Assembly (NCBI GenBank): GCA_003605175.1
Contig: QWDA01000006.1
Span: 62,001 to 126,000 of the forward strand
Length of the DNA stretch: 64,000 bases
Reading direction: 5' to 3'
Source: Paracoccaceae bacterium
GTDB lineage: Bacteria > Pseudomonadota > Alphaproteobacteria > Rhodobacterales > Rhodobacteraceae
A model generated the notes under the pieces. That model saw only the letters and a program-made list of their open reading frames with translations, ran no database searches and was not told where the DNA came from. The translations under genes and the position numbers were made by a program. Below, piece by piece: positions 17,739-24,720 of the stretch. Within the stretch, counting starts at the first letter, position 1. Every line of letters starts with the position of its first letter.

Positions 17739-18338
17739 ATGACGACGAATCGGATCTCGGACTATGCGCTGTTCGGCGGCGCGGCGCTCGCGATGGGCGC
17801 AGTCGGGGCGTCGGATGCCGGTGCGCAAGGCGTCGACGGGTTTTATGGCGGCCTGTCCCTCGGATTGGCCGATGCCGACAACTACATCGGCAACAGCAGC
17901 GAGTACAATTTCACCGGGGCGGCCGCCGGGGCCTTCGTCGGCTACAACGTGTCGCTGCAGGGTTTCGTCGTTGGCGGCGAATTGAGCTACGTCGATGAAT
18001 ACAAGGTCGATGACAACGGCGGCTCTTTCTACCTGAACATGGGGCTCGCGCATGTGACCGAGCTGCGCGGCCGGGTCGGCAAGGTGTTCGGCTCGACCTT
18101 CGCCTACGGGCTCCTAGGCTACACGAAGGCCGATGCCTATACCGAGGGCACCGAAGGGGTGAATTCCGACGCGCAGGGTCTGTCCTACGGAGTCGGCTTC
18201 GAACATCCCCTCGGGAGCAACATGTTCATCGGCGGTGAGATCGTGCGCCAGGATCTCGATGTCGATGACCATGTCTACGTGTACGACAACAGTCTGAAGA
18301 TGGACACTGCCTCGATCCGCTTCGGTCTGCGCTTCTGA
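17739..18338 (+). CDS. Outer-membrane beta-barrel protein
   Basis: 199 residues. The start ATG at 17739 is set by GAAGGAG about nine bases upstream; an in-frame ATG at 17709 lacks one. The N-terminus (NRISDYALFGGAALAMGAVGA) resembles a signal peptide ending near DAGAQG, although it lacks the usual basic pair. The mature part alternates polar and hydrophobic residues in Gly/aromatic-rich strands (GFYGGLSLGLADA, AGAFVGYNVSLQGFVVGGE, FAYGLLGYTKADAY) and ends in RFGLRF with the terminal Phe typical of barrel insertion. It belongs to the OmpA-like/porin-family small barrels. An intrinsic terminator follows. It could be the outer-membrane route for the substrate of the nearby transporter, which is inference. 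Confidence 0.8.
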   Translation: MTTNRISDYALFGGAALAMGAVGASDAGAQGVDGFYGGLSLGLADADNYIGNSSEYNFTGAAAGAFVGYNVSLQGFVVGGELSYVDEYKVDDNGGSFYLNMGLAHVTELRGRVGKVFGSTFAYGLLGYTKADAYTEGTEGVNSDAQGLSYGVGFEHPLGSNMFIGGEIVRQDLDVDDHVYVYDNSLKMDTASIRFGLRF

Positions 18339-18362
18339 CCGTCGCTGTCGCGCCGAGCAAGG

Positions 18363-18388
18363 AGGCCGGACCACGGGTCCGGCCTTTT
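18363..18388 (+). terminator. Intrinsic terminator after the barrel protein
   Basis: A perfect 10-bp stem, AGGCCGGACC and GGTCCGGCCT, closes a three-base loop ACG and is followed by TTT on the plus strand. It sits between the convergent ends of the barrel gene and ANL enzyme 2. Confidence 0.9.
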
Positions 18389-18392
18389 CGTA

Positions 18393-19817
18393 TCAGACCT
18401 TCGCGATGCGGCGGTGGAGCGCCTCGGTGTCGATCTTGCCGGTCGCCGTGACCGGAAGCGTTGCGAGGCGCTCCAGGTGGATCGCGGTGATGCCCACGAA
18501 ATCCTTTTCCAGCACCCGGCGGAGTTCGCCGCCGTCGAGCTCGGACTCGCCGGTATAGAACAGCGCGAGCCGTTCCAGCCCCTTGGCGTCTGGCACCACC
18601 AGGGGCACGAAGCGGCGGCCGGGAAATGCCGTTTCCAGCGCCGCCGAGACGGTTTCGAGCGCGTATTTGTTGCCGCCGAAATTGATGATGTTCTTGATCC
18701 GGCCAACATAGAAATAGCCCAGGTCGGAGCGGCGCAGGATGTCACCGGTCAGGATGAAATCCCGCTCCTCCTCGTCCGCAAGATAGTGCCGCTTGCGCGC
18801 CGGATCGGTGAAGCGGATGCCGAGGACGCCCTCGCTCGCCTCGTCGGGGAGGAGCGCGCCCTTTTCGTCGAAGAACCTTAGGTCGAGATCGTCGCGCAGC
18901 GGGCTGCCGACGAACCCGGCCGGCGGCGGTGCCTTCGGGTCGATCTGCGAGGTCAGGATCGGGCCAATTTCGGTCGTGCCGTAGCCGATATGAATCCGCG
19001 CCTCGCAGATTTCGGCGAATTCGCGGGTCATCTCGGGCGACATCAGAGAACCGCCGATCCGGATATCGCGCACCGAACTGAGGAACTGCCCGGCATCGGG
19101 GATCTCGAGCAGCCGGCCGATCACCGCCGGTGTCGTGGCCAGCGCGTCGACGCGGTAGAGGTCGATATAGGCCGGGAGCTTGTCGGCCTCGGCGGTGAGC
19201 GACAACACGCTGCCGCCCTGGAGGAGCGTCGCGAGATTGGTGCTGAGCGCCCAGCCGGTCCAGGGCGACAGCGTCGAGCAAAACCGGCGTCCCGCGAGCG
19301 ACACGCCGCGATAGCCAGCACCGTATTGCAATGTCCCGATCCGCTCCTCCTCGGTGCCAACCACCAGTTTCGGGCGCCCGGTGGTGCCCGAAGACTGGGT
19401 GATGAAGCGCCCGCCGCCACCCAGCCGTTCGAAATCGGGCGGCGGGTAGCTCCCCAGCGCCGAGAACCAGCCCTGCTCGATCACGATCTGCCGCTCGGGG
19501 TCCACATCGTCGCGCGGCGTGCTGGTGATCACCCGGTCGAAGGCCAGCTCCGCTTCGGTCGCCTGCTTCGCCGTGGTGAAGGCGACGGAGAGGCCGCGGA
19601 GGCTCAGGACGAGCGCCATGGCGAGGCAGAACTCGGCCCGTGCTCTGTCGAGCACCAGGGTCTGGCCCGGCCGCACGCCGCGCCCGTGAAGCTCGATGTC
19701 GAGGAGTGTCACCAGGTCGAGAAGGTCGCCATAGCTCATCTGGCTCTTCTCGGTCAGAAGCGCGATCTGCTTGGGGCGCGTCCGGGCAGTCCGGGCGAAT
19801 TCGGCGATCAGGCTCAT
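18393..19817 (-). CDS. AMP-binding (ANL superfamily) adenylate-forming enzyme 2
   Basis: 474 residues from MSLIAEFARTARTRPKQIAL. Motifs are ITQSSGTTGRPKLVVG (phosphate loop), HIGYGTTEIGPI (A5), FILTGDILRRSDLGYFYVGR (A7/A8), IINFGGNKYALETV (hinge) and VTATGKIDTEAL with the C-terminal catalytic lysine. It is divergent from ANL enzyme 3, with 104 bases between the two starts that must hold both promoters. Together with the ANL enzymes on either side it forms a three-gene set around a carboxylate transporter. Substrate and acceptor are not evident; a CoA ligase is the default expectation. Confidence 0.82.
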   Translation of the reverse strand: MSLIAEFARTARTRPKQIALLTEKSQMSYGDLLDLVTLLDIELHGRGVRPGQTLVLDRARAEFCLAMALVLSLRGLSVAFTTAKQATEAELAFDRVITSTPRDDVDPERQIVIEQGWFSALGSYPPPDFERLGGGGRFITQSSGTTGRPKLVVGTEEERIGTLQYGAGYRGVSLAGRRFCSTLSPWTGWALSTNLATLLQGGSVLSLTAEADKLPAYIDLYRVDALATTPAVIGRLLEIPDAGQFLSSVRDIRIGGSLMSPEMTREFAEICEARIHIGYGTTEIGPILTSQIDPKAPPPAGFVGSPLRDDLDLRFFDEKGALLPDEASEGVLGIRFTDPARKRHYLADEEERDFILTGDILRRSDLGYFYVGRIKNIINFGGNKYALETVSAALETAFPGRRFVPLVVPDAKGLERLALFYTGESELDGGELRRVLEKDFVGITAIHLERLATLPVTATGKIDTEALHRRIAKV

Positions 19818-19921
19818 GGCATTGCGTCCCCGCATTCGTGCTTCGGTGTCTCCCGGGCCCCGGCTGCTTGATGGCGCCGATGATCCAAGATAGCGTGCCG
19901 CGACTTCGGCGGAGCATTGCG

Positions 19922-21397
19922 GTGAATGACACACTTTCTCAGCGCATTGAAGAGAGCTGCGCCGCCTTCGCCGACCGGCCGTTCTCGGTGGACGGGGCCG
20001 GGACCGTGCTCACATTCGGCCAGCTTTTCCTGACCCTGCTCGCCTTTTCCGAACGGCTTTCGGCGCGCGGAATCGGCGAAGGGCAGCGGGTGGCGCTGGC
20101 GGTGGATGACATGGTCCTGTCCATGCTCCTCCGTCTCGCGCTGCTCCGTCTCGGGGCGACGGTGCTGCCCGGGACCCGCGCGGTTCTGTTGGCCCGGCAC
20201 GGCGTTGCGGTCGACTGGGGCCTCCGTCCGGGTACGGAAGATCTGGGGCCGGGCGAGATCGGCGTCGACGCTGCCTGGTTCGCCCCGCCGCACCGGGCGC
20301 TGCCGGTCTCGGGCAAGGGCCGCATCGTGAGGACCACCTCGGGCACGACCGGCACGCCGAAACTCCGGGTGGTGGACGAGGCAGGGCTCCTGGCCCGGGT
20401 CGAGCACGGGCTGCGGGAGCGCGGTGCGCCCGAGGGCCCGGCCTATATCGGCTATGCCGCAGGCTCGAACCCGGGCTTCAACATGTTCTGCCGGGTGCTC
20501 GTTTCAGGTCAACTCCAGCTCTACCAACAGGCCACGCCGACGCACTCGCTGGCGCAGATGGCACGGTTCGGCGCCGTAGTTGCTTACCTGCCGCCTGGTG
20601 CGTATTTCGGGCTCTGTGAAGCGCGCGAGTCCGGCGCGCCCCGGCCCGAACGCTTGGCGGCGCTCCAGGTCGGCGGCGGCGGCCTCTCTCCAGCGGTGGC
20701 TGCAAGGGGAGAGGCGTTGTTCGGCTGCCCGGTCCTGAACTCCTTCGGCTCGAACGAGACCGGCTCGCTCGCCCTGCATCGGGTCACCGACACGCAAGGG
20801 GAAACCGGCGTGGTCGGCCGGCTCTACCCGGGCTTCGCGATCCGCTTCGAGGACGATCTGGGCCGCGAGATGCCTGCAGCGGAAGGCGGGCATATCCGGA
20901 TCCGCGTGCCTGAGTCGCTCAGGGTCTGCGAGTACCCGTCGCTTGCGCCGGTCGCGGATTCCGACGGTTGGGTCTCCACGGGCGATATGGGCCGGGTCGG
21001 CGCAGACGGGCTCCTCCGGCTGACCGGCCGGCGCTCGGAGCTTCTCAATCTCGGCGGCGACAAGATCGCGCCCTCCCGTTTCGAGGCCATCGCCGAGGCG
21101 CATCCCACGGTGCGCGCTGCCGCGGCCTTTCGCGCGCCCAATCCTGACGGCGCCGACGATGTGGGCCTCGCGATCCTGCCCGGCGCCGGGTTCGACGCCG
21201 AGGACCTCGGGCGCTGGATGGCCGCGCGGGTGGCGAACCCCTACCGCTTCCACATCGCGACGCACCGCGCCCTACCGCTTACCAGCGCGGGCAAGATCGA
21301 CCGAAAGCGGCTCACCGAGGATTTCGTCGCCGCGGCCACCCAACCCGAACCACCAGCAAGCCGGGCCAACCGGCAAATCGAGGAGACAGAGAGATGA
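19922..21397 (+). CDS. AMP-binding (ANL superfamily) adenylate-forming enzyme 3
   Basis: 491 residues from a GTG start (VNDTLSQRIEESCAAFADRP) preceded by CGGAG at a suitable distance; ATGs at 19871 and 19880 would give a longer form without a clear ribosome-binding site. Motifs are RTTSGTTGTPKLRVVDEAG, NSFGSNETGSL at the A5 position, STGDMGRVGADGLLRLTGRR, LLNLGGDKIAPSRFE and LTSAGKIDRKRL with the catalytic lysine. The stop overlaps the start of the TctC gene by four bases, so the enzyme and the uptake system are co-translated. That coupling suggests it activates the imported carboxylate. Confidence 0.85.
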   Translation: MNDTLSQRIEESCAAFADRPFSVDGAGTVLTFGQLFLTLLAFSERLSARGIGEGQRVALAVDDMVLSMLLRLALLRLGATVLPGTRAVLLARHGVAVDWGLRPGTEDLGPGEIGVDAAWFAPPHRALPVSGKGRIVRTTSGTTGTPKLRVVDEAGLLARVEHGLRERGAPEGPAYIGYAAGSNPGFNMFCRVLVSGQLQLYQQATPTHSLAQMARFGAVVAYLPPGAYFGLCEARESGAPRPERLAALQVGGGGLSPAVAARGEALFGCPVLNSFGSNETGSLALHRVTDTQGETGVVGRLYPGFAIRFEDDLGREMPAAEGGHIRIRVPESLRVCEYPSLAPVADSDGWVSTGDMGRVGADGLLRLTGRRSELLNLGGDKIAPSRFEAIAEAHPTVRAAAAFRAPNPDGADDVGLAILPGAGFDAEDLGRWMAARVANPYRFHIATHRALPLTSAGKIDRKRLTEDFVAAATQPEPPASRANRQIEETER

Positions 21398-22362
21398 AAT
21401 TTCTGAAGGCGCTGACCGCCTGCGCGCTTGTGATGCCGCTTGCCACCCAAGCCGCCGAGACCGTGACCATCGAGGTGGGCTATTCGCCGGGCGGCTCCTA
21501 CGACGCCATCGCGCGGCTGGTGGCCGACCATCTGGGCGACCATCTCGACGGCCACCCGACGGTGGTGGTCGAGAATGTGCCTGGCGCGGGCAGCCTGAAG
21601 CTCGCCAAGATGGTGATTCAGGACGGAAGCGGCGCGCGGATCGCCACGGTGAGCTCGGCCTTGGCCCTGCGGCCGATCTTCGAGCCCGACGAGACCGATT
21701 TCGACCCGCGCAAGGCCCAGTATCTCGCCAGCCTCTCGAACGGCGCTTCCTATTGCGTGGCGCATCCGGATTCGGGGATCACGTCGCTCCAGGAGTTCCT
21801 CGACGATCCCGATGCCAAGGCCGGCGCTTCCGGCAAGGGCAGCACGACCTACACCTATCCGGCCGCGATCAAGGCGGCGCTGGGCGGCAAGTTCCAGGTG
21901 GTCACTGGCTTCAAGGGCGGCGCCGAGATCGGGCTCGCAATGGAGCGCGGTGAGATCCAGGTGCGCTGCGGCATCGGCCAGGCCTCGCTCCAGCCGGGTA
22001 CGCCGGGCGAGGGGTTCGTGGTAATCGCCGAGCTTTCGCCGGAGCCGCGGCACGAGTTCGAAGGCGTCGATTTTGCGCTCGACTTCGCGCCGTCCGAGAA
22101 CCGCGAGGCGCTGAAGCTGGTCTTCTCCTCGGGTGCGGTGCATCACCCTTTCCTGGTCGGCCCCGACGTACCGGCCGAGCGTGTCGAGGAGCTTCGCGCC
22201 GCCTTCACCGCCCTGGCGGAGGACCCGGCCTTCCTTGCCGACGACGAGACCCGCAGGACCTTCACCCACATCACCCCGGGGGCGGAGGTCGAGGCGCTGA
22301 TCGACGGGTTCCTCGCGGCGCCCGAGGCGGTTCAGGCCCAGGCCCGCGCCTTCGTCGAATAG
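21394..22362 (+). CDS. Tripartite tricarboxylate transporter substrate-binding protein (TctC family)
   Basis: 322 residues with an N-terminal signal peptide (MKFLKALTACALVMPLATQA, then AETV). After it comes the TctC/Bug fold start TIEVGYSPGGSYDAIARLVAD and PTVVVENVPGAGSLKLAK. Bug proteins bind carboxylates such as citrate, tricarballylate or aromatic acids in the periplasm and deliver them to TctA/TctB. It overlaps ANL enzyme 3 by four bases and precedes the membrane component by 12 bases. The actual ligand is unknown. Confidence 0.92.
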   Translation: MKFLKALTACALVMPLATQAAETVTIEVGYSPGGSYDAIARLVADHLGDHLDGHPTVVVENVPGAGSLKLAKMVIQDGSGARIATVSSALALRPIFEPDETDFDPRKAQYLASLSNGASYCVAHPDSGITSLQEFLDDPDAKAGASGKGSTTYTYPAAIKAALGGKFQVVTGFKGGAEIGLAMERGEIQVRCGIGQASLQPGTPGEGFVVIAELSPEPRHEFEGVDFALDFAPSENREALKLVFSSGAVHHPFLVGPDVPAERVEELRAAFTALAEDPAFLADDETRRTFTHITPGAEVEALIDGFLAAPEAVQAQARAFVE

Positions 22363-22374
22363 ACGGCCCGCCCC

Positions 22375-24291
22375 GTGGACATCTTCCTCGAGGCGATTCA
22401 GGCGCTGTTCGAGCCCATGCGGCTCGGGATGCTGGTCCTCGGGGTGGTCACCGGGCTGGTGATCGGTGTCATTCCGGGCATCGGCGGGGTCTTCGGGCTG
22501 ACGCTTCTCGTACCGCTCACCTACACGCTCGACCCGGTGGCGGCCTTCGCGCTGTTGCTCGGCATGTCGTCCGTCACCACCACGTCCGACACGATCCCGG
22601 CTGTGCTCCTCGGCGTGCCGGGAACCGTGGGCTCCGCCGCCACCGCGATTGACGGGCACGAACTCGCCAAGCAGGGCCAGGCCGACCGCGCCATCGGTGC
22701 CGCATATCTCGCCTCGATGATCGGCGGGCTTCTCGGTGCGCTGCTCCTCGCCCTCTCCCTGCCGGTCATCAAGCCTCTGGTCCTCCTCCTGAACTACGGC
22801 GATCTCTTCGCGATCACGCTTTTCGGCCTCACGCTGGTCTCGCTCCTTTCGGGAGGCAACCAGTTTCGCGGCCTCTTTGCGGCGCTCCTCGGCATCCTGA
22901 TCTCCTTCGTCGGGCTCGACCCCTATGAGAGCGCCGAGCGCTGGACCTTCGGCGAGATCTATCTCTGGGACGGCATCCCCACACCGGTCTTCTTCCTCGG
23001 CATCTTCGGCCTCTCGGAGCTCACCGGTCTGATCGCGCGCGGTCGGATCCAGCACAGCGCCGCAGCCCCCGCACCGGGCGGCATGCTGCGGGGTATGCGC
23101 GAGGCTCTGGCGAACTGGCCCAGCGTGTTCCGCTACAGCGCCATGGGGGCGCTTCTCGGCGCGGTACCGGGCGTCGGCGTGACGGTGATCGAATGGATCG
23201 CCTATGGCGACGCCGCGCGGCGAAAGGGTGACGGTCCGGATTTCGGGAAGGGCAATATCCGCGCGGTGATCGCGCCCGAAAGCGCCAACAACGCCAAGGA
23301 AGGCGGCGCGCTCCTGCCGACGCTCGCCTTCGGCGTACCGGGCTCGGCGACCATGGCGGTACTGCTCGGCGCGCTCGCGATCCACGGGCTTGTGCCGGGG
23401 CCCCGGATGCTCGCCGACAACGCCCCCCTCATGGTGACGATGATCCTCACCATCGCGCTCGCCAATGTGATCGGGACCGGCATCTGCCTGGGCCTCACTC
23501 CGGCGCTCGCCCGCATCGCCCAGGTGCCGGCCACCCGACTGGTGCCGCCTGCGCTCGTGTTCGTGGTGCTTGGCGCCTATCAGTCCAATCTCGACCTGCG
23601 CGACCTTCTGGCGCTCTTCGCCTTTGGCGCGCTTGGCATCCTCTTCAAACGCTTCGGCTGGTCGCGGCCCGCGCTGGCACTCGGCTTCGTGCTCGGGCCC
23701 AATCTCGAGCGGTTCTTCTTCCTATCCTACCAGATTTCCGGCTGGTCCTGGCTGGCGCAGCCTCTCGTCCTCGCCATGGCGGCGGTGATCGCGGCGACTC
23801 TTCTCCGCCAACTCGCGGGCTGGCGCCGGGGCCGCAAGGCCAGCGCGCCCGACCCCGCGCCCCGGAGCAATCTCGCGCTGGTGCTGGCACTGGTCTTCGC
23901 GGTCGCGGCGGCGCTTTTCTCGACCTTCGCCATGCCCTTCGCGACCGGCCTCTTCCCGCGCATCGCCGCCATCGCCGGCACGATCCTCGGCGCTGGCCTC
24001 CTCGGGCAGGCGTTCAGCAACCGCACTGCCGCGCCCGCACAGGGCACCCTGGCCGGGGTCCGCGGCGATTTCCGCGTGCTGGGATTGGGCATCCTTTTTT
24101 CGGTTCTCCTCCTCGCCCTCGGGCTGGTCGCCGTGCCGCTCTTCCTCATCGCCGCCGGCATTCGCTACAAGGTTCCTCTGCGGCCCAACCTCCTCGGTGC
24201 GGCTTCCGTCACGGCGGCGGCCTTCGCAGTGTTTCGCGTGCTCGCCAGCAACACCTGGCCCGAGCCCTTCTTCGCTCGCCTCCTGCCCTGA
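22375..24291 (+). CDS. Tripartite tricarboxylate transporter permease, TctA-TctB fusion
   Basis: 638 residues from a GTG start. The first 500 or so form the large TctA permease: VTGLVIGVIPGIGGVFGLTL, the conserved PES-type segment IAPESANNAKEGGALLPTLAFGVPGS, and many membrane helices. After a basic linker with GWRRGRKASAPDPAPRS, about 150 residues with four further helices (NLALVLALVFAVAAALFSTF and others) correspond in size and layout to the small TctB subunit, normally a separate protein. This explains why no tctB gene is present. It forms the inner-membrane part of the uptake system with the preceding TctC protein. Confidence 0.87.
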   Translation: MDIFLEAIQALFEPMRLGMLVLGVVTGLVIGVIPGIGGVFGLTLLVPLTYTLDPVAAFALLLGMSSVTTTSDTIPAVLLGVPGTVGSAATAIDGHELAKQGQADRAIGAAYLASMIGGLLGALLLALSLPVIKPLVLLLNYGDLFAITLFGLTLVSLLSGGNQFRGLFAALLGILISFVGLDPYESAERWTFGEIYLWDGIPTPVFFLGIFGLSELTGLIARGRIQHSAAAPAPGGMLRGMREALANWPSVFRYSAMGALLGAVPGVGVTVIEWIAYGDAARRKGDGPDFGKGNIRAVIAPESANNAKEGGALLPTLAFGVPGSATMAVLLGALAIHGLVPGPRMLADNAPLMVTMILTIALANVIGTGICLGLTPALARIAQVPATRLVPPALVFVVLGAYQSNLDLRDLLALFAFGALGILFKRFGWSRPALALGFVLGPNLERFFFLSYQISGWSWLAQPLVLAMAAVIAATLLRQLAGWRRGRKASAPDPAPRSNLALVLALVFAVAAALFSTFAMPFATGLFPRIAAIAGTILGAGLLGQAFSNRTAAPAQGTLAGVRGDFRVLGLGILFSVLLLALGLVAVPLFLIAAGIRYKVPLRPNLLGAASVTAAAFAVFRVLASNTWPEPFFARLLP

Positions 24292-24457
24292 ACCCTTGCT
24301 TTCTTGGACCCTCCGGCCTGACCCGATAGGCGAGGCCGCACGCTTCAGCACAGGACATTCGCTCAAGATCGAGGATGAACCTGGCGCGGCGTTGAGGCTC
24401 CTGAAACAAGCCCCCCCATTGCTCCAGAGACCTCTGCGTGGGGGGCGCAGTGGCCAT
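24292..24457. other. Short spacer with no gene seen
   Basis: Between the transporter and the IS66 remnant. Open frames run through, but none is recognisable. No terminator is evident after the transporter gene. Confidence 0.4.
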
Positions 24458-24578
24458 CTCAAGGCCGTAATCGAGGCGATCGGCGCCGGCCATCCCCAAA
24501 GCCAGATCGATGATCTCCTGCCGTGGAACTTCAAGCCGTCAAGCTAAACCCTGACGGTGCGCAGACGCCGCTTGCGAT
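24458..24578 (+). mobile_element. IS66-family transposase C-terminal remnant with right end
   Basis: The frame ending at 24547 reads HLKAVIEAIGAGHPQSQIDDLLPWNF and then KPSS and stop. This matches the C-terminus of IS66 transposases, where H-P-x-[ST]-x-I-D-[ED]-L-[LM]-P-W is characteristic. Just after it, GACGGTGCGCAGACGCCGCT (24554-24573) resembles the inverted end of IS66 elements, read outward. The rest of the transposase is missing, so this is a deletion scar and not an active element. Confidence 0.65.
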
Positions 24579-24720
24579 GAGCTTAGGCGCGACGGTCGAC
24601 GAGGACGGCCCAGACCGGCCTTTCGTTCGGCTCGTTGGCGCTCCGGGCAGCAGCGCCAAAGCGGTCTTTGGCAAGGCCCGGCCCAGGGAGACGGGGGCCG
24701 AGTTAGCCAGATCGCGGCGA

